The notes below the pieces were generated by a model that searched no databases, had not been told where the DNA came from, and saw nothing but the letters and a program-made list of their open reading frames with translations. The translations under genes and the position numbers were made by a program. From Pseudomonas weihenstephanensis (GTDB lineage Bacteria; Pseudomonadota; Gammaproteobacteria; Pseudomonadales; Pseudomonadaceae): 64,000 bases of DNA. The DNA lies in the NCBI RefSeq assembly GCF_001043055.1, contig NZ_JYLF01000004.1:124001-188000 (forward strand), in the 5' to 3' direction. Positions 25,991-35,167 of the stretch are shown piece by piece. How positions within the stretch are numbered: the stretch's first letter is position 1; each line of letters opens with the position of its first letter.

Positions 25991-27013
25991 ATGTCTTCTT
26001 TCGATGGTCTTTTTTCGCTTGTCGAATCCACGCTCGACTCGTCTGCCGCCCACTGGCTGCGCGAGCATGTCGAGGTGCCTGAAGCCCTGCTGCGCTTCAG
26101 CTGGCATGAACAGGCGTTGCACCGCGTCTGGCTCGCCGAAGCGCTGAACCTGTGTCTTCTGCACACGCTGGTCAATGCCGTGCCCGATGGCCATCGCTAT
26201 GTGGAAGAACAGGCGCGAGGTGGACGCAAGGTCGTGTTCGATCATGGAGCGCTGCGTACCGTGGACTGGCCGCACAATGGTGAACTGCCCCGTGGCCGTC
26301 AGGCATTTGCACGCTTGCTGGAGCCGTTAGGCTTTACCGATGTGCGAACGTACCCGCTGACCAAACTGAACATGACTGGCTGGGGCTACCGGCAAATGGA
26401 CTTGCCCGAAGACATCGCACAGTTTTTTGTGTCGGAGTTACACCCGGGGCGGTTCAGTGAAACCTTCCAAAGCGCCGTGACCCGCGTAGTCAGCAGCAGT
26501 CGAGATCCATTGGGCGCTGAACACGTCAGCATCCTTAAGCGCCTGCAACTGACCCGCCATTGCAGCCTGCCTGAGGCCCACGCCCTGTTGCCGGGGTTGT
26601 ACCGCGCCTTCGACCGCCAGCATGGCGCCGTGCTCGAAACGGACTATCGCTGCCTGCTGGATGAAAGTGCGGAGATGGCGTGGATTGCGACTGAAGGCAA
26701 CCGCTTCAACCATCTGACTGATCGGGTAGCGAATTTGGAAACCACCGTCGCACAACAGCGCGCTTTGCAGCGGCCCATGAAAGACAGCATCGAAGTCTCG
26801 GCCACAGGTCGAGTCATGCAAACCGCCTATCGCGCGTGCCCGGTGACCCGTGGTCTGGTCGATGCCAGCGGCCACTACTGCGAGCATCAAGTACCCGGTT
26901 CATTTGTTGAGTTCATCCAACGCAAGGTGGATCCAGACACCGGGCGCCTGGACCTGAATTTCGACAGCAGCAACGCTCAAGGGATTTTCAAGATGACCGC
27001 CTCAAAAACCTGA
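25991..27013 (+). CDS. Short DUF1338/HglS-like protein (possible 2-oxoadipate dioxygenase/decarboxylase)
   Basis: A 340-residue protein, shorter than the roughly 460-residue HglS of P. putida (recalled from memory). It has motifs that match the HglS metal site: DHGALR (H85, R89), FNHLTDRV (H241) and FVEFIQRK (E307), consistent with an H-H-E facial triad of the vicinal-oxygen-chelate fold. HglS turns 2-oxoadipate into 2-hydroxyglutarate. Start chosen at MSSFDGLF (25991); an upstream extension to 25871 reads unlike a protein. The location, 3.4 kb from amaB across amaR-pncB-nadE, hints at the same lysine route. Substrate unproven. Confidence 0.6.
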   Translation: MSSFDGLFSLVESTLDSSAAHWLREHVEVPEALLRFSWHEQALHRVWLAEALNLCLLHTLVNAVPDGHRYVEEQARGGRKVVFDHGALRTVDWPHNGELPRGRQAFARLLEPLGFTDVRTYPLTKLNMTGWGYRQMDLPEDIAQFFVSELHPGRFSETFQSAVTRVVSSSRDPLGAEHVSILKRLQLTRHCSLPEAHALLPGLYRAFDRQHGAVLETDYRCLLDESAEMAWIATEGNRFNHLTDRVANLETTVAQQRALQRPMKDSIEVSATGRVMQTAYRACPVTRGLVDASGHYCEHQVPGSFVEFIQRKVDPDTGRLDLNFDSSNAQGIFKMTASKT

Positions 27014-27023
27014 GCCTGAACGT

Positions 27024-27064
27024 AAACAGCCCTGACGGCATGAAGCGCGTCAGGGCTGTATTTG
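27024..27064. terminator. Bidirectional terminator between the HglS-like gene and azurin
   Basis: A perfect 12-bp stem ACAGCCCTGACG (27026-27037) with CGTCAGGGCTGT (27048-27059) and a 10-base loop lies between convergent stops at 27013 and 27080; ATTTG follows on the plus side. Confidence 0.82.
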
Positions 27065-27079
27065 AAAGCGTCTGCGTTC

Positions 27080-27526
27080 TTATTTCAGAACCACAGCACC
27101 TTTCATCATCGAGTTGTGGCCCGGGAAGGTGCAGAAGAATTCGTACTCTTCACCCGCTTTGAGCTTGGCAACGTCGAAGGTCACTGAATCTTTCTCGCCG
27201 GCACCGATGATCTTGGTGTGAGCGATGATGCGCGTGTCGCCATCTTTCAGGTAGTTTTTGTCCAGACCGGCGGCCATGCCGTCAGTGGAGACGCCCTGCA
27301 TGTCTGCTTTAGTGCTCAGGACCCAGTTATGACCCATGACATTTTTTGGCAGGCTGCCGGAGTGAGTCAGGTTTACCGTGAAGGTTTTGCAGGACTTGTC
27401 GATGGTGATTTCTTTGGTGTTGTACGACATTTGATCAGTCGAATCGACCGTCACGCTGCATTCAGCCGCCAGCAAATGGCCGCTGGCCAGGGTCAAAAGG
27501 GATACCGCAACAACTTTGGCAAACAT
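27080..27526 (-). CDS. azu: Azurin, periplasmic blue copper protein
   Basis: A 148-residue precursor. The signal peptide ([20 protein letters not shown]) ends before AECSV, the usual mature start. Copper ligands are visible: His in MGHNW, and Cys, His and Met in [14 protein letters not shown], with the Cys3-Cys26 type disulfide (ECS...SCK). It carries electrons in the periplasm, classically to nitrite reductase or peroxidase. The start at 27526 follows GGAG; the longer open frame is non-coding. No clear ANR box was found. Confidence 0.97.
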   Translation of the reverse strand: MFAKVVAVSLLTLASGHLLAAECSVTVDSTDQMSYNTKEITIDKSCKTFTVNLTHSGSLPKNVMGHNWVLSTKADMQGVSTDGMAAGLDKNYLKDGDTRIIAHTKIIGAGEKDSVTFDVAKLKAGEEYEFFCTFPGHNSMMKGAVVLK

Positions 27527-27863
27527 GGTGTATCTCCAAGGCAGGGTATAAAAATTCCACAATTTGTATACAGGTTGCCCGAAAATCGTCTCAATTCCAA
27601 TGACCTGGGTCATGACCAAGCGCGTTAATCGGGTGTAATAGCCTGCTAGACGAACTCCGGGCTTATAACCTTAGGCCATGTTTTTGATTTTTGGAGAAAA
27701 AGTACCCTGCTTAACAAGCCGTTTCCTACAGATTTTTCACGAACTGTCGGAACTGATTTATCACGCGATAAACAGCCTTGCAAAAACCCAGCTAACGGCT
27801 AAGCACTAATACAGGGCAGAATACCCTTCGCTCACCACACCTTCGAGCACAAGAGGATCGCCC
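27527..27863. other. Azurin promoter region and divergent leader
   Basis: A 337-base gene-free stretch rich in A/T next to azurin (for example TATACAGG and TATAAAAATTCC near 27545-27575). It contains one clear palindrome at 27757-27772. No additional open frame looks real. Confidence 0.6.
27757..27772. promoter_or_regulatory. Palindrome TTTATC-ACGC-GATAAA, possible operator
   Basis: A perfect inverted repeat of 6-bp arms with a 4-base centre, 92 bases upstream of the small charged protein at 27864 and 230 upstream of azurin. It is not the FNR/ANR consensus (TTGAT-N4-ATCAA). Which gene it serves is not resolved. Confidence 0.35.
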
Positions 27864-28070
27864 ATGGCCAAACCAAACTACAACTTCGCAAAGCGTCAAA
27901 GAGACTTGGCTAAAGAGCAGAAGAAAGAAGAAAAGCTTCAGCGCAAGAAGGCTGCCGCTGAAGGTGGCACCGCAGACCTGGAACAGGACGTCGAGACACA
28001 AGCCACAGAAGGCGAAGTTGCCGCGCAAGAGACTGGCGCTGTAGAAGAAGACAAAGCACCCAACGCGTAA
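27864..28070 (+). CDS. Small highly charged conserved protein, unknown function
   Basis: A 68-residue soluble protein. The N-terminal half is strongly basic and lysine/arginine-rich with a predicted helix (FAKRQRDLAKEQKKEEKLQRKK), the C-terminal half acidic and disordered (DLEQDVETQATEGEVAAQE). An AGAGGATCG stretch is before the ATG. Similar short proteins occur in other pseudomonads as I recall, with no assigned function. It is directly followed by a hairpin. Confidence 0.72.
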   Translation: MAKPNYNFAKRQRDLAKEQKKEEKLQRKKAAAEGGTADLEQDVETQATEGEVAAQETGAVEEDKAPNA

Positions 28071-28118
28071 CACCCTCGGCCCGGTTATCCACAACCCGGC
28101 CCACAGGATCTGTGATCA

Positions 28119-28143
28119 GGATCAGCAGCTCAGCTGTTGATCC
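28119..28143 (+). terminator. Terminator-like hairpin after the small charged gene
   Basis: An 11-bp stem with one mismatch and a 3-base loop (GGATCAGCAGC with GCTGTTGATCC). No T tract follows, so termination efficiency is uncertain. Confidence 0.4.
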
Positions 28144-28257
28144 TCGCAGTTAACCTGACCGCCTCGTAACGCCCTCAGACGCTTTGATACTCATTACCTG
28201 ACCAAGCCTCAGCATAAAGCCTACAAACCCGTGGCAGACTTCTCAGCGCGCAGAAAG

Positions 28258-28287
28258 CACAACGCCAGCTCGATGGCTGGCGTTGTG
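28258..28287 (-). terminator. Hairpin downstream of ygiQ
   Basis: A perfect 12-bp stem CACAACGCCAGC with GCTGGCGTTGTG and a 6-base loop; on the minus strand CTTTCT follows. It lies about 100 bases past the ygiQ stop and likely ends that transcript. Confidence 0.6.
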
Positions 28288-28388
28288 GCGTACTTCAACC
28301 CGTAGTCGATGGCGCAGGCTGCGATAAAGTCCAAAGGCGCGACCCCTTCAGGCTCGATCGCCGCCTGCGGCAGCGACTGCACGATTGT

Positions 28389-30719
28389 TTAGCGAGGCAC
28401 GACGGGCTTGCGGGCCGGACGTTGGCTTTTACCACCCTTGGCGGCTTCATGACGCTCTTTGGCCGCCTGCTTGTTACGCGCAAAGGCCGCCGCTTTGGCT
28501 TGCTCGCGCTTGTCCCACGGGTTGCCGCCATCACTGGCGCGCGGCGGCAGGCCGGTGTGCTGAGTGAGGATCTTGGTCGTCTTTTCCCCGGAGACTTTGT
28601 GGCTGCCAGCAGGGGTCGAGTTTTTACGACGGGCACTTTGGTAGCTATCCGTCGCAGGTTGATGCAACGGAATCAACTGGTCTTTGCCCGAACCGATCAA
28701 GTCGGCGCGGCCCATACGCGTTAGCGCTTCGCGCAGCATCGGCCAGCCTTTGGGATCGTGGTAGCGCAAGAACGCTTTATGCAAACGGCGCTGTTCTTCG
28801 CTCTTGACGATGGTGACCGAGTCGCTCTTGTACGTGACCTTGCGCAACGGGTTCTTGCCCGAGTGGTACATCGCCGTGGCCGTGGCCATTGGCGAGGGGT
28901 AGAACGCTTGCACCTGGTCAGCCCGGAAACCGTTGCCCTTGAGCCACAGCGCCAGGTTCATCATGTCTTCGTCTTTGGTGCCGGGGTGAGCGGCGATGAA
29001 GTACGGGATCAGGTACTGCTCTTTGCCCGCTTCCTTGGTGTACTTCTCGAACATGCGCTTGAACTTGTCATAGCTGCCAATGCCCGGCTTCATCATTTGG
29101 TTGAGCGGACCTTCCTCGGTGTGTTCCGGGGCGATCTTGAGGTAACCACCAACGTGGTGCGTCACCAGCTCTTTGACGTATTCCGGCGACTCGACCGCGA
29201 GGTCGTAACGCAGGCCGGAAGCGATCAGGATCTTCTTCACGCCCGGCAACGCACGGGCGCTGCGATACAGCTGAATCAGCGACGAGTGATCGGTGTTCAG
29301 GTTCGGGCAAATGCCGGGGAACACGCACGATGGCTTGCGGCACGCGGATTCGATTTCCGGCGTTTTGCAGGCGATGCGGTACATGTTCGCAGTCGGGCCG
29401 CCGAGGTCGGAAATGACGCCGGTGAAACCTGGCACCTTGTCGCGGATCTCTTCAATCTCGCGAATGATCGACTCTTCAGAACGGTTCTGAATGATGCGGC
29501 CTTCGTGCTCAGTGATGGAGCAGAAGGTGCAGCCGCCGAAGCAGCCACGCATGATGTTCACCGAGAAGCGAATCATGTCGTAGGCGGGGATTTTTTCCTT
29601 GCCGTACGCAGGATGCGGGACACGTGCGTACGGCATGCCGAACACGTAGTCCATTTCTTCGGTGGTCATCGGGATCGGCGGCGGGTTGAACCACACGTCG
29701 ACTTCGCCATGCTTCTGCACCAGCGCACGGGCGTTGCCGGGGTTGGTTTCGAGGTGAAGCACGCGGTTGGCGTGGGCATACAGAACAGAGTCGCCACGCA
29801 CTTTTTCAACCGACGGCAGACGGATGACCGTCTTGTCGCGGGTCATGCGCGGGCTGGCCAGAATTTGTACAACCTGTGCTTCGTTCGGGTCTTCAACCGG
29901 GCCTTTTTCTTGCTCGATGGCGCAGGCTTGAGTGTCCTGGGTGTTCACGTACGGGTTGATGATCTTGTCGATCTTGCCCGGACGGTCGATACGCGTGGAG
30001 TCGACTTCGTACCAGTCTTTTGGCGTATCACGACGAATGAACGCAGTACCGCGCACATCGGTGATGTCTTCGATTTTATGGCCGTAGGACAAGCGCTGAG
30101 CCACTTCAACAATCGCGCGCTCGGCGTTGCCGTACAACAAGATGTCGGCGCAGGCGTCGATCAGGATCGAGTTACGCACGCGGTCTTGCCAGTAGTCGTA
30201 ATGTGCGATGCGGCGCAGAGAAGCCTCAATGCCACCCAATACAATCGGCACATGCTTGTAGGCTTCTTTACAACGCTGGCTGTAAACCAGGCTGGCGCGA
30301 TCCGGGCGTTTGCCTGCCATGCCACCGGGGGTGTAGGCGTCATCGGAACGGATCTTTTTGTCAGCCGTGTAGCGGTTGATCATCGAGTCCATGTTGCCGG
30401 CGGCGACGCCGAAAAACAGGTTCGGCTCACCCAGCTTCATGAAGTCGTCTTTGGACTGCCAGTTCGGCTGCGCAATGATGCCGACACGAAAGCCCTGAGA
30501 CTCCAGCAAGCGGCCAATGATGGCCATGCCAAACGAAGGGTGGTCGACATAGGCATCACCGGTGACGATGATGATGTCGCATGAATCCCAGCCAAGCTGA
30601 TCCATCTCCTCCCTGCTCATCGGCAGGAATGGCGCTGGCCCGAAACATTCGGCCCAGTACTTCGGATAGTCAAATAGAGGCTTGGCTGCTTGCATGTCGA
30701 TGACCGGTGTTGAGTGCAT
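28389..30719 (-). CDS. ygiQ: YgiQ family radical SAM protein
   Basis: About 776 residues. The UPF0313/YgiQ N-terminal region ([18 protein letters not shown]) leads to an iron-sulfur motif CFGGCTFC (CxxxCxxC) near residue 390, followed by the radical SAM barrel. The C-terminal 60 residues are basic and disordered ([17 protein letters not shown]). The start MHSTPVID (30719) is preferred over 30770 or 30695. Its reaction is unknown. It ends with a hairpin at 28258. Confidence 0.9.
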   Translation of the reverse strand: MHSTPVIDMQAAKPLFDYPKYWAECFGPAPFLPMSREEMDQLGWDSCDIIIVTGDAYVDHPSFGMAIIGRLLESQGFRVGIIAQPNWQSKDDFMKLGEPNLFFGVAAGNMDSMINRYTADKKIRSDDAYTPGGMAGKRPDRASLVYSQRCKEAYKHVPIVLGGIEASLRRIAHYDYWQDRVRNSILIDACADILLYGNAERAIVEVAQRLSYGHKIEDITDVRGTAFIRRDTPKDWYEVDSTRIDRPGKIDKIINPYVNTQDTQACAIEQEKGPVEDPNEAQVVQILASPRMTRDKTVIRLPSVEKVRGDSVLYAHANRVLHLETNPGNARALVQKHGEVDVWFNPPPIPMTTEEMDYVFGMPYARVPHPAYGKEKIPAYDMIRFSVNIMRGCFGGCTFCSITEHEGRIIQNRSEESIIREIEEIRDKVPGFTGVISDLGGPTANMYRIACKTPEIESACRKPSCVFPGICPNLNTDHSSLIQLYRSARALPGVKKILIASGLRYDLAVESPEYVKELVTHHVGGYLKIAPEHTEEGPLNQMMKPGIGSYDKFKRMFEKYTKEAGKEQYLIPYFIAAHPGTKDEDMMNLALWLKGNGFRADQVQAFYPSPMATATAMYHSGKNPLRKVTYKSDSVTIVKSEEQRRLHKAFLRYHDPKGWPMLREALTRMGRADLIGSGKDQLIPLHQPATDSYQSARRKNSTPAGSHKVSGEKTTKILTQHTGLPPRASDGGNPWDKREQAKAAAFARNKQAAKERHEAAKGGKSQRPARKPVVPR

Positions 30720-30844
30720 AAAGAGGGGCGCGACATTTACTGAGAAATTCGCGGGCGCGGAATATAGCACAAAAAATGATCAATTCCGACTAAAGCGCTT
30801 GGCTTTATCGACGACGTGCATCCCGACCTTATACAAGGCAGAAG

Positions 30845-31999
30845 TCAAAACCTTAAAGGCAGGTGATCCAGAAATGAAATGGAGTGGCGCGGCCACGGAA
30901 GTGCGTGCCAGGCGGCGGCCTCCCACTCAGGCGCCAAGGGTGTAAACGGCAACCCGCGCGACGCTGCGTTGAAAAGCGCCTGCACACCCCAGTCCCATCG
31001 CTGCACGCCTGTGACCGAATACATGATCAGTGCGACATGGGCATGGGTGATTTTCACCTGCTGCTGCGACCTAAAACCCGGCGTGTTGTGCATTTTGCGC
31101 AAGGTTAACAAGCACAGACCCAGGGTCCACAGAATGAATCGACGTATCCCCTTCTGCTCTACCGGAATCAGCAGGGCGTATTGGAGGGCCAGATGCAAAT
31201 GCGCGTGAGCCGTGCCGATCAGCACAGACAGCGCGCGGGCATGATTGGGGGCTGCATGCCCCGGATCGAGCGCGTGTAAATGCACGCCATACGCCCTGAA
31301 AAGTTCACGAGGCAGCCAGCAAATGCCGCGCTCACGGTCCTCCCATTGATCCTTGAGGATATTGGTCAACTGCAGGGCCGCACCGAACGAAATCGACAGG
31401 CGATGCAACGTGGCTCTGCGCGCCTCAAGAGACGGGACGGCCTCGATAAAAAACTCGGTCAACATTTCGCCCACAACCCCCGAGACGCAATAGCACAGGC
31501 GGTCAAGATCATGGCACGTTGCCAACCCCTGAAGCCCCAAACCTTGCCGAAACTCGGACATGCCTCGCGTCATGACCGCCAGGCAATTGAGCAGGGCTGC
31601 ACGCTGCACAGGCGTCAGCAGGCTGTGAACCTGCATCACCCACGGCAAGTGCTGCATTAACTCGCGCTCGGCGTCTTGGGTTTGCCCCGTCAGCAATGCG
31701 CACACTTGATCGCTGAAGCGCCGGGCATCCGCTCGCCCAGCCACAACCTCAAGAAATGCGTCCTCATAAACCCGAATTTGCTGCGCAGTCAGCGCAGGCT
31801 CATCTTCTATGGTGTCGGCCAGACGAAGCAGTAAATAGGCATGCGTGACCACCGTTGCCAGCTCGGCGGGCAACTGCGGGATAGTCAACGCAAAGGTGCG
31901 TGAAACCCGCGACAGGATCCGGGCCTGATAACCCAGCGGGTCGGGATGAGGCGTGGCGACATCTTGTAGGTCACGCAGGTCTCTTGGGACGTCACGCAC
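30845..31999 (-). CDS. Squalene/phytoene synthase family protein
   Basis: A 384-residue prenyl condensing enzyme. Conserved sites are complete: DTIED at residues 62-66, MTRGMSEF near 143-150, the YCVSGVVG signature at 170-177 and DQWED at 217-221 in NILKDQWEDR. The family joins two C15 or C20 diphosphates to give squalene or phytoene. No neighbouring hopanoid, carotenoid or GGPP synthase gene is in this window. The GTG start (31999) has AGGGG ribosome-site bases about ten upstream. A start further downstream cannot be excluded. Two perfect palindromes lie upstream (32094-32145). Confidence 0.82.
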   Translation of the reverse strand: MRDVPRDLRDLQDVATPHPDPLGYQARILSRVSRTFALTIPQLPAELATVVTHAYLLLRLADTIEDEPALTAQQIRVYEDAFLEVVAGRADARRFSDQVCALLTGQTQDAERELMQHLPWVMQVHSLLTPVQRAALLNCLAVMTRGMSEFRQGLGLQGLATCHDLDRLCYCVSGVVGEMLTEFFIEAVPSLEARRATLHRLSISFGAALQLTNILKDQWEDRERGICWLPRELFRAYGVHLHALDPGHAAPNHARALSVLIGTAHAHLHLALQYALLIPVEQKGIRRFILWTLGLCLLTLRKMHNTPGFRSQQQVKITHAHVALIMYSVTGVQRWDWGVQALFNAASRGLPFTPLAPEWEAAAWHALPWPRHSISFLDHLPLRF

Positions 32000-32093
32000 T
32001 GGCTTGATCCCCTGTCGCTCGTTACGCGGGATGGGTTAAGCATGCACAAGCAAACGCCGCTCGACCGGGCACCTTCGCGACGGTGAGCATCGA

Positions 32094-32110
32094 TGCGCAA
32101 TATTTGCGCA
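32094..32110. promoter_or_regulatory. Palindrome TGCGCAA-TAT-TTGCGCA
   Basis: Perfect 7-bp arms with a 3-base centre, about 95 bases upstream of the squalene-synthase-type start. Operator candidate. Confidence 0.4.
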
Positions 32111-32127
32111 CCAAGCAGCACGACAAA

Positions 32128-32145
32128 ACTGTCAATTGTGACAGT
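32128..32145. promoter_or_regulatory. Palindrome ACTGTCA-ATTG-TGACAGT
   Basis: Perfect 7-bp arms with a 4-base centre; it contains TTGACA (minus strand, AATTGACAG) as a possible -35 box, but no good -10 follows at 17 bases. Operator candidate near the first palindrome. Confidence 0.4.
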
Positions 32146-32250
32146 GCCGATGAGCGGTTGAGGTCAAGGCGAGGGAGGACGCAGGAAGAGGTGATGAGCA
32201 GCGCGGGCAGCAGGCTTTACCCACATGCCCAACGCCTGCGCCACTACCGA

Positions 32251-33645
32251 TTAGTCATCGTCGAAGTTGTAACTGCCCGGCGCAAGGTTTTCGAAGCGCG
32301 TGTACTTGCCGATAAACGCCAGCCGCGTGGTGCCAATCGGCCCGTTACGCTGCTTGCCGATGATGATTTCGGCAATGCCTTTGTGCTCGGTCTCGGGGTG
32401 GTACACCTCGTCGCGGTACACGAACATGATGACGTCGGCATCCTGCTCGATGGCGCCGGACTCACGCAAGTCGGAGTTGATCGGGCGCTTGTTGGGGCGC
32501 TGCTCCAGGGAGCGGTTGAGCTGTGACAACGCCACAACCGGGCAGTTGAATTCTTTGGCCAACGCCTTGAGCGATCGCGAAATCTCGGAAATTTCATTGG
32601 TTCGGTTATCACCGCCCGAACCCGGAATCTGCATCAATTGCAGGTAGTCGATCATGATCAGGCCGATGTCGCCATGTTCACGCACCAGGCGGCGGGTACG
32701 CGCACGCATTTCCGAGGGACTGATGCCCGCCGTGTCATCAATAAACAGCTTGCGGTCGTTGAGCAGATTGACCGCCGAGGTCAGGCGCGGCCAATCATCG
32801 TCCTCAAGACGACCCGCACGGACCTTGGTCTGGTCAATACGCCCCAGGGACGACAGCATACGCATGATCAGCGATTCACCTGGCATCTCAAGCGAGTAAA
32901 CCAGTACCGCTTTTTCGCTGCGTAATACGGCGTTTTCGACCAGGTTCATCGCAAAAGTGGTTTTACCCATCGACGGACGGCCCGCCACGATGATCAAGTC
33001 CGACGGCTGCAAGCCACTGGTCATGCCATCAAGATCGGTGTAACCGGTGGACAAGCCGGTAATGGCGTTGTCGGTGTTGAACAAGGTGTCGATACGGTCG
33101 ATGGCCTTGGTCAACAGATCGTTGACACTGACCGGGCCGCCGGTTTTTGGCCGGGCCTCGGCAATGGCAAAGATCTGGCGCTCGGCCTCATCGAGGATTT
33201 CTTCGGCGCTGCGGCCTTCAGGGTTGAAAGCGCTGTCGGCGATCTCGGTACTGATGCCGATCAACTGCCGCAAGGTCGCCCGCTGGCGGACGATCTGCGC
33301 GTAGGCTTTGATGTTGGCGACCGATGGCGTGTTTTTTGCCAGCTCGCCCAAGTAACCCAGCCCACCGACTTGCGAGGTCTGACCTTCCTTGTCCAATTGC
33401 TCGGCAAGGGTCACGACGTCGATCGGCGAGTTCTGGTCCGCCAGTTTGGCGATGGCCCGAAAGATCAGGCGGTGGTCATGTCGATAAAAGTCACCGTCCG
33501 ACACCTGATCCAGCACGCGTTCCCAGGCGTTGTTGTCCAGCATCAAACCACCGAGCACGGCCTGTTCGGCCTCGATGGAATGCGGTGGCACCTTCAAGGA
33601 TGCGGTTTGCAGGTCGTATTGCTCAGGAGCGGAGATATCGTTCAT
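32251..33645 (-). CDS. dnaB: Replicative DNA helicase DnaB
   Basis: About 464 residues. The N-terminal DnaG-binding domain (HSIEAEQAVLGGLMLDNNAWE) precedes the RecA-like motor with Walker A GRPSMGKTTFAMN near residue 230, Walker B MIDYLQLM and the arginine-finger-type C-terminal region. It unwinds DNA at the replication fork. The ATG at 33645 (MNDISAPEQYDL) fits the family; a GTG two codons earlier is in frame. It follows rplI with an intervening terminator. Confidence 0.97.
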   Translation of the reverse strand: MNDISAPEQYDLQTASLKVPPHSIEAEQAVLGGLMLDNNAWERVLDQVSDGDFYRHDHRLIFRAIAKLADQNSPIDVVTLAEQLDKEGQTSQVGGLGYLGELAKNTPSVANIKAYAQIVRQRATLRQLIGISTEIADSAFNPEGRSAEEILDEAERQIFAIAEARPKTGGPVSVNDLLTKAIDRIDTLFNTDNAITGLSTGYTDLDGMTSGLQPSDLIIVAGRPSMGKTTFAMNLVENAVLRSEKAVLVYSLEMPGESLIMRMLSSLGRIDQTKVRAGRLEDDDWPRLTSAVNLLNDRKLFIDDTAGISPSEMRARTRRLVREHGDIGLIMIDYLQLMQIPGSGGDNRTNEISEISRSLKALAKEFNCPVVALSQLNRSLEQRPNKRPINSDLRESGAIEQDADVIMFVYRDEVYHPETEHKGIAEIIIGKQRNGPIGTTRLAFIGKYTRFENLAPGSYNFDDD

Positions 33646-33686
33646 GGCCACGTGTAATTTGGGGGGTGAAAATCAACGTCTGTAGA

Positions 33687-33724
33687 AAGACAAAGGGCAC
33701 GACCTGTAAACAGGATCGTGCCCG
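33687..33724 (-). terminator. Terminator after rplI
   Basis: Minus-strand hairpin GGGCACGATCCTGT with its complement, one bulged base and a 3-base loop, followed by TTTGTCTTTCT. It lies 45 bases past the L9 stop and ends the ribosomal operon. Confidence 0.8.
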
Positions 33725-33768
33725 ATGTTAACCGTCTGACACACAAGGTGCCAGTCAGTTAAGACTGC

Positions 33769-34215
33769 TTAAGCAGCTACCACAACAACGCGTACGGTTG
33801 CTTCAACTTCGGCGTGCAGGTGCACAGCCACGTCGAATTCGCCAACGTTGCGGATAGTGCCGTTCGGCAGACGAACTTCGCTTTTTGCAACTTCAACGCC
33901 AGAGGCGGTCAGTGCATCAGCGATGTCGTGAGTGCCGATCGAACCGAACAGCTTGCCTTCGTCACCGGCAGTGGCAGTGATAGTCACTTCCAGCTCAGCC
34001 AGTTGGGCAGCGCGTGTTTCAGCCGAAGCTTTCTTGTCTGCTGCTGCTTGTTCCAGCTCAGCACGACGCTCTTCAAACGCAGCCAGGTTGGCAGCGGTTG
34101 CAGCGGTAGCTTTGCCGTATGGCAGCAGGTAGTTACGACCGTAACCGGCCTTAACATTTACTTTGTCGCCCAGGTTGCCCAGGTTCGCGACTTTTTCCAG
34201 AAGGATCAGTTGCAT
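33769..34215 (-). CDS. rplI: 50S ribosomal protein bL9
   Basis: A 148-residue protein that begins [30 protein letters not shown], the bL9 signature, followed by the long helix and a C-terminal domain ([14 protein letters not shown]). It lies last in rpsF-rpsR-DUF2232-rplI. Confidence 0.98.
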   Translation of the reverse strand: MQLILLEKVANLGNLGDKVNVKAGYGRNYLLPYGKATAATAANLAAFEERRAELEQAAADKKASAETRAAQLAELEVTITATAGDEGKLFGSIGTHDIADALTASGVEVAKSEVRLPNGTIRNVGEFDVAVHLHAEVEATVRVVVVAA

Positions 34216-34234
34216 GTGAAAATCCTCTTAACTT

Positions 34235-35131
34235 TTAACCTTCACCGTTCGCAGAGTCTTTATCGACGTCTTTCGGCGCCAAACGTCCGCGAAAATCAAT
34301 CAGGCTGTCGACAATGGCCAAAACCACGAGCAACGGATAGATCAGCTGCATGAACAGCAACAGCGTGACGTACAACCCCACCAGCCAAAACTTGCCCAGT
34401 CGCTTTTGCGCCACCAGCCCATGAATCAGGGCCAGCCCGGCGAAGAACAACGCTACGCTGCACAACGGCGTAAGCATGGCCATTTGCGGACCGAAGTTCG
34501 GTCCGACAAGCATGCACGCCAGCAACAGTAACGCTGGACCCAGCGGTAGGCGGATGCTGCGAAATTCGCTGGCAAAACCGCCCGGGTTATACAACAACGC
34601 TTGCCAATAACGCCCAAGCATCAGGCTCAGCACGCTGACGACCTGCATCAAAGCTGCAATCAAACCGGTCAGGACGGGTGCAATCAGTGCTCCAAGGCGC
34701 GCTCGCTCTACGTCAGATAACGTGTCGTAGAGACCATTGAGGACCTGCGGCAGAAGTTTTTCCAACTCCTGCGCCATCGCACCAATGGGTTCGCGGAAAA
34801 CCGTGCCCAGGATAACGCCATACACACCACCCAATGCCACGCTGACCAGCAGCACGCGATGCCAGGGCTGACCGGCGCGCAAAAACAACGCCAGCCCCAG
34901 AGTTCCCAACAACACCATCAAGGTGCGAGGTTCTCCGATAAACCACCAGACCAAGGCCGGCAGTAACGCCCATGAGAGGATGCTCAAGGCATCTCTCGGA
35001 CCGCGCCGCAGGAGCACAAGGCTTCCCGCAGCAGCACTCAACCAGAACAAAAACGGCAATGCCGCACATCCGGCCACGACTAGCGTGGCCTGCACACGGC
35101 CTCGCATGATGAACTCAGCTAAGGCGCGCAT
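34235..35131 (-). CDS. DUF2232 family membrane protein
   Basis: A 298-residue membrane protein with about eight predicted helices, including an N-terminal pair and a C-terminal one (FWLVGLYVTLLLFMQLIYPLLVVLAIVD). It sits between rpsR and rplI, where a DUF2232 member is typical in pseudomonads. No catalytic residue is recognised; function unknown. Confidence 0.85.
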   Translation of the reverse strand: MRALAEFIMRGRVQATLVVAGCAALPFLFWLSAAAGSLVLLRRGPRDALSILSWALLPALVWWFIGEPRTLMVLLGTLGLALFLRAGQPWHRVLLVSVALGGVYGVILGTVFREPIGAMAQELEKLLPQVLNGLYDTLSDVERARLGALIAPVLTGLIAALMQVVSVLSLMLGRYWQALLYNPGGFASEFRSIRLPLGPALLLLACMLVGPNFGPQMAMLTPLCSVALFFAGLALIHGLVAQKRLGKFWLVGLYVTLLLFMQLIYPLLVVLAIVDSLIDFRGRLAPKDVDKDSANGEG

Positions 35132-35167
35132 GCTTTCAATCCTTTACTACGTGTCGACTGCCCGGTC

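Larger units (their letters stand above)
28071..28388. other. Hairpin-rich non-coding segment between the small charged gene and ygiQ
   Basis: Contains an imperfect 9-bp hairpin (28078-28101) that encloses a TTATCCACA word, an 11-bp hairpin GGATCAGCAGC-TCA-GCTGTTGATCC (28119-28143), and the 12-bp stem at 28258-28287. No gene was seen. The last 100 bases (28288-28388) show nothing specific. Confidence 0.7.
32000..32250. other. Regulatory stretch between the squalene-synthase-type gene and dnaB
   Basis: About 250 bases with no gene but with the two palindromes listed separately. The 3' end of dnaB's message likely ends in here; no strong T-tailed hairpin was seen. Confidence 0.5.

Noticed and set aside
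28758-30584. A 608-codon open frame on the plus strand opposite ygiQ
   Set aside because: It is the complement of a strong radical SAM gene; it lacks known motifs and its residues follow the anti-sense of GC-rich codons.
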